Shown piece after piece: positions 8,541 through 16,926 of a stretch of DNA of 64,000 nt (position 1 is the stretch's first letter; each line of letters starts with the position of its first letter). The notes below the pieces were generated by a model. It did no database searches. It worked only from the letters and a program-made list of their open reading frames with translations, and was not told the DNA's origin. Both the position numbers and the translations under genes were made by a program. This DNA comes from CALFVT01 sp039989855 (GTDB taxonomy: Bacteria; Pseudomonadota; Alphaproteobacteria; Caulobacterales; Maricaulaceae): positions 62,001-126,000 of the forward strand of contig JBDXGZ010000018.1 of the NCBI GenBank assembly GCA_039989855.1, given 5' to 3'.

Positions 8541-9649
8541 CACTTAGAGTCCATCCATGATTGGATTTTTCCACGTCTCAAGAATCCAACACAGACCACA
8601 GCAACATTAAAGGCGATACACACCCATGTCCAAATAGCGACCGTGTAAAAGCCCCAACGGCCTGCTTCGGGCCAGATGCCCATCAACATAATAGCGATCA
8701 TGAAAATAAACGTATTCGGGTTACGGCGCGCAATGATAAACCGCAAAGCCGAATTTATTGGTCGCCACACATGGATATGAAACCCGTGTTGAGCAATAAA
8801 GATACCTTCAACAATACGGTCAACCACATAGCCGACTAAAATCGCCACAAGCGCAAATGCCATCAGATCCGTCGTGATATTCGGCCAGACAAATACTCCA
8901 CCGAGCCCGACAAACCAGGCCCAATACCAAAAGGGTGGGTGAATGAGATCAATGCCGTGGTCATAGACATTCCCCCATTTAGAGAAAGTCATGGTCGTGC
9001 GCGCAAGTTTCCCGTCCACAGTATCTAAAAAGGTCATGAACCAACCCGTAACAAAGCCTAACGCCCACTGTCCTTGCAAAAAGAAATAAAAGGCCGCCAC
9101 CGTCATAACTAGGCTCAGCGTCGTGACCATATTGGGCGTAATGCGTAAATTGGCGCAAAAGCGCGTGGCGTAAAAGGCTGGAACGGGCCAAAAGAATTTA
9201 GTTACGAAATCAGTGATACCCTTATAGGAGCCTGCAAATTGCTGCTTCATAATCACGTCAGGCGACGTGGTACGAACATCAAGCGCATACGGCGCTTCTG
9301 TTTTACGCAAGGCTTTATCATAGGAAGACACTAATTGATCGGGTCGAGCCGTGCGTAAATCCTCAGCCGCAGACGCGGGCCGTCCCAACATGTCTTTATG
9401 CCCGCCCGAAACACCGATAATGTGACCGTCAACGATCAGCGCAACATTATCACTTTGTGCAAAGGCTTTTAGGAGATTATTGGACAAGACGAAATGTGCA
9501 TCTAGAAAATGAGACACGTCTTGACCATTTTGAGACAACGACAGACCGAATTTTTTATAGGCTCGGGCTTGCCATTCTAGCACCTCAAGCCCCCAGAGCT
9601 TCGCCGTGGGCGTCCCAACAAGATGGATATGACGTACTATGTTTGACAC
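8540..9649 (-). CDS. CDP-alcohol phosphatidyltransferase with cryptic N-terminal domain
   Basis: Residues about 150-369 form a polytopic membrane domain with the family signature DGKLARTTMTFSKWGNVYD continuing to HGID (D-G-x2-A-R-x8-G-x3-D-x3-D), so it displaces CMP from a CDP-alcohol with an alcohol or alcohol phosphate. The first 150 residues (HIHLVGTPTAKLWGLEVLEWQ ... VALIVDGHIIG) look like a nucleotidyltransferase fold that lacks the GxGxR loop, the arrangement of archaeal and bacterial inositol-phosphate cytidylyltransferase/phosphodiester synthase fusions, here with a dead NTase half. The GTG start at 9649 has AAGGAA before it and is one base after the flippase stop. An active NTase is encoded two genes downstream. 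Confidence 0.85.
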   Translation of the reverse strand: MSNIVRHIHLVGTPTAKLWGLEVLEWQARAYKKFGLSLSQNGQDVSHFLDAHFVLSNNLLKAFAQSDNVALIVDGHIIGVSGGHKDMLGRPASAAEDLRTARPDQLVSSYDKALRKTEAPYALDVRTTSPDVIMKQQFAGSYKGITDFVTKFFWPVPAFYATRFCANLRITPNMVTTLSLVMTVAAFYFFLQGQWALGFVTGWFMTFLDTVDGKLARTTMTFSKWGNVYDHGIDLIHPPFWYWAWFVGLGGVFVWPNITTDLMAFALVAILVGYVVDRIVEGIFIAQHGFHIHVWRPINSALRFIIARRNPNTFIFMIAIMLMGIWPEAGRWGFYTVAIWTWVCIAFNVAVVCVGFLRRGKIQSWMDSK

Positions 9650-9650
9650 T

Positions 9651-11021
9651 TTATTCCTTAAATTTCACACGTTGCTTTAAAGTATGCTTAGCCATAATCG
9701 TGACAATAATAACTGTAAAAAGATTTCCAACGAAAACCGCCCATGCCGCAGACATAGGGCCGACGGCCTTGGCCATTGCAAACAGTGCTACCAAATAGAC
9801 AATCACTCCTGCGCCCCTCGCAATAATCGCTCGTTCTGGATGATCGGCTGCAAAAAATATAGGATATAGCGGGGCGGCAGCACCCATAAGCGCTGCGGCG
9901 GGAACTAAAATCATGGCTATAGGCACAGCAGGTTCAAACCCTTCCCTAGCAATTAAGAGCAAGATATTTTCACCAAACACAAAAAACACGCCTGACATAA
10001 AGCAGCCAAACAAAAATAAGATAGCCGCCGCACGCGTCGTTAATTTCCAAATTTTTTCCACTTTTCCTTCGGTCACCATACGCGCTAATTCTGGATATAT
10101 TACCTGATCGAGGAGTTTAAACCCTTCCGAGAGAAGCTTAGCAATTTCTTCAGCGATTTTGTAAATTCCGTTCCAAACAGGGCCAAAGATAGCAAATACA
10201 AGTAAATTAGGCAGATGCACCGTCGCGGCGCCTAAGGTCGAATCAATGTTGGATTTAATAACAAAACTCCAAAGCCCTTTGCGCTTAGGTTTAAAAAAAT
10301 TGATCTTGGCTTTAAAGACTGACTTTAATAAATGTCGCCGTTTTAATTCCCGTAAGGCCATAAATGGTAAGAATATATAGGCCGCTAGAGAGCCACAGAA
10401 CCACGCGAGTAAAAAGCCCTCAAAGCCCGCATTTGTTACCACGGCTGTCACCGCCCCGATAAAGCGCACAACTGGCATGACGACCGCTTTAACGGCAAGA
10501 ACATTAAATTGATCAAATAAACGGAAAACGCCAATAGACGCACCGCGTTGCCTCAGCAGCACCAATATACAATAAAGCGCCGCGTAATTTCGAACATCTT
10601 CTAAAGTAAACTTTTCACCTAAATTTATTCCATCGCCATAATTTTGCCCCATCCAGACTGAAAAGCTGAACAATGCGATCGCTAAAACATACGCAAAAAC
10701 CGCAGAAATAGCATCCAGCTTAATCCCAAAATTAATCAACTTACTCAGCTTAGAGCTATCTTTATTGTGCAGATCATCAGTTCCGTAACGAATAATCGCT
10801 TGCCAAGATTGAAAGGCCGTCACTTCTGAAAAAAATGACATATAACCATGAAGGAAAACCAGAACGCCAAACTCAGTTGGGGTCAGAAACTTTGTCCCCA
10901 AACTGAAGCTACCTAAGCCGACGATCACCCCTAAAAACTTCGACCCCACCATAAGGCCGCCGTTCTTTGCGATACGTTTTTGCCGAGAGTGTTTAGAATT
11001 CACCGATAGATCAGGGCTCAT
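9651..11021 (-). CDS. Wzx-like polysaccharide/lipid-linked flippase (MOP superfamily)
   Basis: The 456-residue protein has about twelve hydrophobic helices and the N-terminal pattern GGLMVGSKFLGVIVGLGSFS ... LGTKFLTPTEFGV typical of Wzx/MATE flippases of the MOP superfamily, which move lipid-linked saccharides or glycolipids from the inner to the outer leaflet of the cytoplasmic membrane. The start overlaps the preceding gene in ATGA (11018-11021), and the stop is one base before the CDP-alcohol phosphatidyltransferase start. Its location inside the operon implies that the product made by the neighbouring enzymes is exported. Substrate is unknown; no polymerase or ligase gene accompanies it in this window. 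Confidence 0.88.
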   Translation of the reverse strand: MSPDLSVNSKHSRQKRIAKNGGLMVGSKFLGVIVGLGSFSLGTKFLTPTEFGVLVFLHGYMSFFSEVTAFQSWQAIIRYGTDDLHNKDSSKLSKLINFGIKLDAISAVFAYVLAIALFSFSVWMGQNYGDGINLGEKFTLEDVRNYAALYCILVLLRQRGASIGVFRLFDQFNVLAVKAVVMPVVRFIGAVTAVVTNAGFEGFLLAWFCGSLAAYIFLPFMALRELKRRHLLKSVFKAKINFFKPKRKGLWSFVIKSNIDSTLGAATVHLPNLLVFAIFGPVWNGIYKIAEEIAKLLSEGFKLLDQVIYPELARMVTEGKVEKIWKLTTRAAAILFLFGCFMSGVFFVFGENILLLIAREGFEPAVPIAMILVPAAALMGAAAPLYPIFFAADHPERAIIARGAGVIVYLVALFAMAKAVGPMSAAWAVFVGNLFTVIIVTIMAKHTLKQRVKFKE

Positions 11022-11797
11022 GACGTCTCTCGCTTTATTGACCGCTCTGCCTCTTTGATCAGTATCTGCTCAACCAATATACGGTCCGAGGGCTTATCGA
11101 CATCAATCGCGGCTTCAGGGACCGACATCAGTACAGGGGCCGCTGTAATGCCGAGAGTTTTGGACGCATAAGCCAAGGCTCCGTCCAAGGTTAACTTACC
11201 ACGCCAATAGCGCCAAAATAGCGGCAAGCTAATTTTACGCGCTAATTTTAAAGGCTGCTTTCTAAAATGCTGTGCGTCTTTCCAAAATTCAATCGCGGCA
11301 AGGCCTCGCTCATTAGCAATGTAAAAAAGATTGCATCCCGAAACGGCATGGTCAGCAAAGCGTAAATAGGTCCGCTTTACATGCGGGTATGCCGGGTGGA
11401 TAATCGTCTCTTCGGCCAGACCGAGACAAAAATCAGCATCCGTAGCTTGGGATTTTTCGATAAATTCTCTAATCATATCCGCCGTTAAAAGCGGATGGTC
11501 GGCGGTGGTCATTAGCACGGGAAATGACATGCCGTGGCTCAAGGCGGCGAGCGCACTACCAGCAGGGCCGGCCTCAGACGGAGCTTGCGTCAACCGCTTA
11601 TCAACACTGGCGGGGCAACCGCTAATATGAAACGGCTCCTTTAGAGCCGCCGCATCCAACGCATCCACAACATAACTCAACATAGGACGCCCCAAAATTG
11701 GGACTAACGCTTTTCGCGGCTCACCTGTATCAGCGCAAAGCGGGTCGACAACACCCTCACGTTGTCCTGCCAATATAAGAACATTAACGGATGTCAC
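11018..11797 (-). CDS. MobA-like nucleotidyltransferase
   Basis: The 259-residue protein has an NTP-transferase fold: VLILAGQREGVVDPLC at the N terminus, a relaxed form of the LAGGxSxRM loop, then KALVPILGRPMLSYV, and a metal-binding strand LMTTADHPLLT near residue 100. It differs from molybdenum cofactor enzymes in the loop and is closer to generic NTP_transf_3 proteins that activate a polyol or sugar phosphate. It overlaps the GNAT-like gene upstream and the flippase downstream by 4 bases each, so translation is coupled. The operon therefore encodes two separate nucleotidyltransferases plus a third, degenerate one fused to the phosphatidyltransferase. Which alcohol each activates cannot be decided here. 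Confidence 0.8.
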   Translation of the reverse strand: MTSVNVLILAGQREGVVDPLCADTGEPRKALVPILGRPMLSYVVDALDAAALKEPFHISGCPASVDKRLTQAPSEAGPAGSALAALSHGMSFPVLMTTADHPLLTADMIREFIEKSQATDADFCLGLAEETIIHPAYPHVKRTYLRFADHAVSGCNLFYIANERGLAAIEFWKDAQHFRKQPLKLARKISLPLFWRYWRGKLTLDGALAYASKTLGITAAPVLMSVPEAAIDVDKPSDRILVEQILIKEAERSIKRETS

Positions 11798-12945
11798 GCG
11801 CTCAACACCTTTTCATACATGCGGTAGGTCTTATAAAGTTTTGCGTCCGCTTGCTCACATATGCCCCGCATGCCTTTATTATCTTCTAATATCCAAGACA
11901 GTTCGCACATATCGTAGCCTTGGGCCGCCCCCGCTTTGAACACATCTTCGCAAATACGGCACAGAGCGGCAAGACCGCGCTTTGTATTTTGATGCTCTTT
12001 CCTCAGCCCCATCAAAGGGATGCGGGCCGACTTGATTTTCTTACCCTTCAAGCGCGCGATGAGTTTCGCCCAACCAAAGGGCCATAATCGACCATCGAGG
12101 TCACGGGTCGCCTCATTAATATTGGGGATCATCCAAATGAAGGCCGCTGGCTCCCCGTCAATCATGGCGAGGCGGTAACCTTCTTTAAAGATAATCGGCT
12201 TTAGCTCTTTGGCTGTATGGGCAATTTGTTCATCCGTTAGCGGCACAAAACCCCAATTATCAGACCACGCATCATTAAAAATCGACATCGCTAAATTAAC
12301 TTCATCTATGAATTTTGTGGGATCCAACGTGCGAAAGCTAATCCCTGCATCACGCTCAACGATTTTGTTTAGGCGGCGCATAAACGGCCCCGGTGTAAAG
12401 CCTTCTGCTAAATCCGCACGGTAAGCCAAGAGGTCAATCGCTTTTTCAAGGCCTGCGCCTTCAATCATGTCTATATAGTCAGGACGACCGTAAGGCATCA
12501 TCAACACATTGGGATGCTCAAATCCGTCAATCAACAGACCACTTTCCTCATTCACGCTATGATTAGACGGGCCAATCATTTTACGTGCGCCCTTGGCCCG
12601 TAGCCAGTCCTCCGCTCGCTTTAATAAAGCCGCGCCCGTTTCCGCCTGCGCTTCGCAATCAAAATAGCCGAAATGCCCAGCTTCGTCATTATAGCGCTCG
12701 CGGTGATGAGGATTAAGGAAGGCCGCAATACGGCCCACAACCACATCGCCGCGTTTGGCAATAAACAACTGACGCTCAAGATGGGCCGCGTTCGGGTTTT
12801 TAATCTGAGAAATTTGATCAGCGCGCTCAAAGCGGAGCGGCGGATGCCACGTCGCCTGTCCACGGTATAGACCGTAAGGCACATCCAGAAAGGATTTAAG
12901 CTGCGCTTTATCCTGATCATTGATAGGTAAAATATTGACCGACAC
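11794..12945 (-). CDS. GNAT-fold protein, first gene of the lipid operon
   Basis: The 383-residue protein resembles the YghO-like family of two-part GNAT proteins: an N-terminal region with the conserved YGLYRGQATWHPPLR and GRIAAFLNPHHRE, a middle segment KMIGPSNHSVNEESGLLIDGF, and a C-terminal half with AMIDGEPAAFIWMIPNINEA and a Cys-rich-like end. Family members are annotated as N-acetyltransferases but their substrates are not established. It opens the nine-gene operon; the DUF2141 gene is 82 bases upstream on the same strand and may share the transcript. By context it could acylate an aminoalcohol or sugar intermediate of the lipid made downstream; this is speculative. Confidence 0.75.
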   Translation of the reverse strand: MSVNILPINDQDKAQLKSFLDVPYGLYRGQATWHPPLRFERADQISQIKNPNAAHLERQLFIAKRGDVVVGRIAAFLNPHHRERYNDEAGHFGYFDCEAQAETGAALLKRAEDWLRAKGARKMIGPSNHSVNEESGLLIDGFEHPNVLMMPYGRPDYIDMIEGAGLEKAIDLLAYRADLAEGFTPGPFMRRLNKIVERDAGISFRTLDPTKFIDEVNLAMSIFNDAWSDNWGFVPLTDEQIAHTAKELKPIIFKEGYRLAMIDGEPAAFIWMIPNINEATRDLDGRLWPFGWAKLIARLKGKKIKSARIPLMGLRKEHQNTKRGLAALCRICEDVFKAGAAQGYDMCELSWILEDNKGMRGICEQADAKLYKTYRMYEKVLSA

Positions 12946-13027
12946 GACCTTTTCCTAACCCTTTACAGGCGAATGAACCAATCGTGGCCTGACGTCAATT
13001 CGTTAAATGGCCGCTTACGGGAAAAGT

Positions 13028-13573
13028 TTAAGATTTCTTCTTTTTACTTTTGCCAACTTTTTGGAAGAAGATCTCAATATCCGTGCCCTTTTCTCCCACA
13101 TTAAAAGCGGCGTCGTTAAATTTCGGCAACTTCTTCTTATATTCTGGGTTGTTTGACAGGCCGTACGGCTCTTTCGGGGTGAAGTCCCACTTTTGCTTCA
13201 ACTTCCGGTTTCCGTCTAAATCGTGATAGCCTGCTACCGCATACATTCCCGCCTTCGGCACATTAATACAGACCACCATCGGGCTATCTTTGGCTTCAAC
13301 GCGCACACGGTGCAACCGGCCTTTTTTATATAAAAACCCATCTTTACTATTATAAAGCTCAAGCTTTAAAATACCTTCCGCGTGGATATTATGCGCTGTG
13401 ACACGAATTTGAGTCGTATCCGCTACACATTCATCGGCCGCGTCACGTTCATAAAGCTCTAAAGTTGGATGCACCACAGGCCCATAATCTTCATCAGCTC
13501 CCGCTAGAACGGAACCGTTCACATACAGTAGAAGTGCGACAAACATTAAGCCTTTGATAGATATGAACTTCAT
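13028..13573 (-). CDS. DUF2141 periplasmic protein
   Basis: The 181-residue protein has a signal peptide (MKFISIKGLMFVALLLYVNGSVLA) and a DUF2141 domain: ILKLELYNSKDGFL, then VCINVPKAGMYAVAGYHDLDGN and GLSNNP, the conserved Ca-like loop DLDGNRKLK and the PYGLSNN signature. The C terminus is a Lys-rich tail. The family is periplasmic and of unknown function. It is divergent from lptF (99 bases between starts) and precedes the lipid operon on the same strand, which places it in an envelope context. No Shine-Dalgarno of note other than weak AAAGG upstream of the ATG. Confidence 0.85.
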   Translation of the reverse strand: MKFISIKGLMFVALLLYVNGSVLAGADEDYGPVVHPTLELYERDAADECVADTTQIRVTAHNIHAEGILKLELYNSKDGFLYKKGRLHRVRVEAKDSPMVVCINVPKAGMYAVAGYHDLDGNRKLKQKWDFTPKEPYGLSNNPEYKKKLPKFNDAAFNVGEKGTDIEIFFQKVGKSKKKKS

Positions 13574-13672
13574 AATTGCCTTTATGGTGTTAATTCCCTA
13601 GGGAATGCCTTAAATTATTATACAATATGGTCATCGACCGCGAAAAGTAAACTTACGATTGTTACACTTACA

Positions 13673-14878
13673 ATGAACCGCCTGAACAGATACTTAATGA
13701 AAAACGCTTTAACCAGCATTGGTGGCCTCATTGTCTTCGCGATTGTGGTTCTTTTGCTTGAACGGCTATTACGAATTTTTCAAGTTATTACTAACTCGAC
13801 TCAACCCGCATTAGATGCTGGATCAATGATCGTCTTTCTCCTCCCGCACTATCTCGGCATTGCCGTTCCAATGGCTTTGCTTTTAGGGATCATCATTACA
13901 ATTGACCGTTTTAGTCGATCCAGTGAGCTAACCGCCGCCTACGGCGCAGGCATATCACTGTTCCATATTACTAAACCCTTCATTTTAATTGCCGTAATAT
14001 TAGCAAGCACCACGGTATTTATTGAAGGATATATGCAACCCATCGGGCGCTACAATTACCGACAGGTCGAACATAATGTGAAACAACAATCCTTTGCGGC
14101 GATTCTCCGTGAAGGGACATTTACCGAAGTCGGCAACCGCATGTTTTATGCAGGCACCGAAAAACCAGGCAAAGCCATTGGACCTATTTTTATCTATGAA
14201 CAAGTAAAGGATAAAACAGACGCAATATCACTTCGCATCACAACCGCCGAAGAAGGTCAGCTCATCATCAGAGAGGAAACAGGGGAGCCCGTCCTACAAT
14301 TGGCTGAAGGGCAAGGTTATCGTATTTTAGACAAAACCCGCTTAAGAGGCGACCTATCCTTTGAAAGCAGTTCTGTCGCAGGAACCGCAGAGGTAACACA
14401 ATTTCGACCACGCGGTGACGATGAGCGTGAACTGACCTCTCTTGAACTTATAAAAAACCGTGATGGGAGCGTCTATACGACCGTCAGTCCTGATGTAAAT
14501 AATGCGGCCCTCCACCTACGAATTGCACGAGCGACTCTTTTATTAATCATACCCTTTATTGCGGTCCCTTTTGGATTGAACTATGGTCGCAACCCATCAT
14601 CGACTGGGCTTTTTGTCGGTGTGGTTATGCTCGTGTCTTGCCAAAAGGCGTTAGAGTTTGGGCAAAGCCTTGGGGCAAAAAACATCTTACCCGCATGGGC
14701 CGGCGTTTGGTTTGTCATTTTAATTGTCGCCATTTTTGCCTTTTACATCTTCACCAAGAGTGCTTTCAAAATGGGGCAGCCTCCCTTGACGTCGATAAAT
14801 ATGGGCATCAAAAATATGAAAATGGCAATGTCAGGTCGCATCAAACGACTTCGTCGCGCATGGGTAGAGTTGAAATAA
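13673..14878 (+). CDS. lptF: LPS export ABC transporter permease LptF
   Basis: The 401-residue inner-membrane protein matches LptF: an N-terminal amphipathic helix (MNRLNRYLMKNALTSIGGL), three helices with LPHYLGIAVPMALLLGIIITIDRFSRSSELTA, a large periplasmic beta-jellyroll (residues about 115-275) and three C-terminal helices. With LptG it forms the transmembrane part of the LptB2FG ATPase that extracts lipopolysaccharide and passes it to LptC/LptA. Its stop overlaps the lptG start (TAATG). It heads a four-gene operon. No strong Shine-Dalgarno is visible before the ATG at 13673. Confidence 0.93.
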   Translation: MNRLNRYLMKNALTSIGGLIVFAIVVLLLERLLRIFQVITNSTQPALDAGSMIVFLLPHYLGIAVPMALLLGIIITIDRFSRSSELTAAYGAGISLFHITKPFILIAVILASTTVFIEGYMQPIGRYNYRQVEHNVKQQSFAAILREGTFTEVGNRMFYAGTEKPGKAIGPIFIYEQVKDKTDAISLRITTAEEGQLIIREETGEPVLQLAEGQGYRILDKTRLRGDLSFESSSVAGTAEVTQFRPRGDDERELTSLELIKNRDGSVYTTVSPDVNNAALHLRIARATLLLIIPFIAVPFGLNYGRNPSSTGLFVGVVMLVSCQKALEFGQSLGAKNILPAWAGVWFVILIVAIFAFYIFTKSAFKMGQPPLTSINMGIKNMKMAMSGRIKRLRRAWVELK

Positions 14879-15963
14879 TGTATAAAATTTTCACCTATTT
14901 ATCTGGAAGCTATATCCGTATTTGGCTGACCACCGTTTTTGGTTTCCTTGTACTTATTGGGCTACTGGATTCACTCGCCAACGGCGGAGATATTATCGGC
15001 AATGGCGGCCAATTCACAGATACGTTTAAATATATGGCCTACCGTGCACCTGTCATTTTTGATAGAATTTTTGTCTTCACTCTCGTGGTCGCAATCTTGC
15101 TTTTATTTGTCAAACTTATCAGGCAGCATGAATTAGTCGCGCTTTTAGGATTTGGCATATCCGCCCCCAAACAGCTTATGCTTCTCACACCTGTTGTTGT
15201 CGGCGCAGCACTTGTCTCTATTACAATCATCAATACAGCCATGCCGCAGTCAGTTCGGGCCCTACAAGCGTGGGGTATCGGCGAATATAAAATTAAAAAC
15301 ATCTCACCCGAAAACCCTTTATGGTTCGAAGATAACCGCGAAATCGTCCGCGCCTCTTTACGTTTTGGAATGGATGATCTGGGAAATATCGAAATTTTTT
15401 CACGTGAAATTGACGGCCGCATAAATAGCTACATAATTGCCAACCGTGCGACATATGATTTTGACGCCCAGCATTGGAAACTAACAGGTGTTAAGCAATT
15501 AGATATTGCCAGTGCCGACGGGCGACCTGTGAATGCCAAATCTGTGAATGAACCACTCGTTTGGAATTCTGCACAAAACCCTGAGTCCATTGCTCGACTT
15601 GCAGCCGAACCAAGAGACCTCGATTTAACGGACATGAAAACATTTAGCGAAAAAGGTAATTCGGGCAGTAAGCCACGCTTTGCTTATGAGTTTTGGTATC
15701 TACACCGTTTAACGCGTCCAATTGCGGCCTTTATACTGCTACTTTGTGCCGTGCCAATCATGCAACGCGTAAGACGACAGGATACGGGCGATAAGGCCCT
15801 CATTATCGGTATTAGTATGGGTTTTATCTTCCTCATTATTGACGGCGCATTAGCCACATTTGCGACAACTGGCGGCATGACCGTGTTGACAGCTATTATA
15901 TCGCCTCTGATACTCTTTGGTTTGATAGGAACTTATCTCTGTCTTCAAACGGAAACTCTATAG
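14878..15963 (+). CDS. lptG: LPS export ABC transporter permease LptG
   Basis: The 361-residue product begins MYKIFTYLSGSYIRIWLTTVF and has the LptF/G topology: three helices, a periplasmic jellyroll (about residues 110-255) with NPLWFEDNREIVRA, and three C-terminal helices. It pairs with LptF in LPS extraction. The ATG at 14878 is chosen because it overlaps the lptF stop (TAATG) and matches the family N terminus; the longer in-frame opening at 14638 lies inside lptF. The next gene begins 12 bases after the stop, so the operon continues into lipid kinase genes. Confidence 0.93.
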   Translation: MYKIFTYLSGSYIRIWLTTVFGFLVLIGLLDSLANGGDIIGNGGQFTDTFKYMAYRAPVIFDRIFVFTLVVAILLLFVKLIRQHELVALLGFGISAPKQLMLLTPVVVGAALVSITIINTAMPQSVRALQAWGIGEYKIKNISPENPLWFEDNREIVRASLRFGMDDLGNIEIFSREIDGRINSYIIANRATYDFDAQHWKLTGVKQLDIASADGRPVNAKSVNEPLVWNSAQNPESIARLAAEPRDLDLTDMKTFSEKGNSGSKPRFAYEFWYLHRLTRPIAAFILLLCAVPIMQRVRRQDTGDKALIIGISMGFIFLIIDGALATFATTGGMTVLTAIISPLILFGLIGTYLCLQTETL

Positions 15964-15975
15964 CGAGCGGCCCTT

Positions 15976-16926
15976 ATGACCGATCGTATAATATTTTTCT
16001 CCAATTCAAAAAGCCAAGGCGTTCGCCGCAAAGGCAGTCGATTACTCGCCTTTTACACAGCCCATAAAACTAAAAAGTACATCTATACTGATGATCCAGC
16101 TGCACTGTTACAAATCGAGTTTACGGCGCAAGACCATCTCTTTATCGAAGGTGGTGACGGGACCTTACAAAAGACTATCACAGGCTTGCTCAATTCGCTC
16201 ACCGATATTGCTCACTGTCCGAAACTCTCAATCGTAGCAGGCGGATTGACCAATCAAATCGCGGCCAATATTGGCCTTAAAGCGAAACAAGACGCAGACA
16301 TAAATGACGCCATAATCGCACCGCAAAGAGGGTTGCGCCCAACACCCATCCTCAAGCTCGACTATATGGGGACCCAATCCCAATATGGCTGCCTGTTTTC
16401 AACAGGGGCCTTGCCATTCGTTACAGATTATTATGAACAGAAAATCCGCGCCAACCCGACAGGCGGAACATCTGGAATCGTAACGACATTGATTAAGGCT
16501 GTGTCGGGCAACCAAGCGGCAAGGGATAAATTGATGCCGGCTACAGAACTTGAACTTGTCTTGAGAAACGGCAAGCAAGAGATATTGAAAACAGGGGCGC
16601 ATCTCGGCACTATCGTAACAACCCTACCGTCACTTATGATGGGGCTTGATCCGTTTTGGGGTCAAGGCGAAGGAGATTTGCGCGTCCTTTATGCGGATGG
16701 GCGCGCACGGCGTTTAGTCCGTAATCTGACAGGGGTTTGGTTGGGGCGTAAGTCCATTGACCGCTCAGCCGACGGGCTTGAAAGCTTTCAAAGTGATAGG
16801 CTCACCTATCATTATAACGGTCCCAAAATTCTCGACGGGGAGAAACTCGAGACGGGAGAAAATAATGGCCCTCTCACCATCAGCGCAACACCGCCCTTGC
16901 CCTTTGTTGCAACACCCAAGTCATGA
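15976..16926 (+). CDS. Diacylglycerol kinase catalytic-domain protein
   Basis: The 316-residue protein has the DAGK_cat signature LFIEGGDGTLQKTITGLL (the nucleotide-binding GGDGT near residue 58) and, about 35 residues on, VAGGLTNQIAANIGL in place of the usual GTxN loop. Relatives phosphorylate diacylglycerol, sphingoid bases or, as YegS, phosphatidylglycerol. The stop overlaps the next start in ATGA (16923-16926), so it is translationally coupled to a Tam41-like nucleotidyltransferase. Making phosphatidate here and CDP-diacylglycerol there is an attractive two-step inference. Substrate specificity is not readable from sequence. Confidence 0.85.
   Translation: MTDRIIFFSNSKSQGVRRKGSRLLAFYTAHKTKKYIYTDDPAALLQIEFTAQDHLFIEGGDGTLQKTITGLLNSLTDIAHCPKLSIVAGGLTNQIAANIGLKAKQDADINDAIIAPQRGLRPTPILKLDYMGTQSQYGCLFSTGALPFVTDYYEQKIRANPTGGTSGIVTTLIKAVSGNQAARDKLMPATELELVLRNGKQEILKTGAHLGTIVTTLPSLMMGLDPFWGQGEGDLRVLYADGRARRLVRNLTGVWLGRKSIDRSADGLESFQSDRLTYHYNGPKILDGEKLETGENNGPLTISATPPLPFVATPKS

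Noticed and set aside
14638..14877. N-terminal extension of lptG
   Set aside because: It lies inside lptF and gives a non-family N terminus; TAATG coupling at 14876-14880 sets the start.
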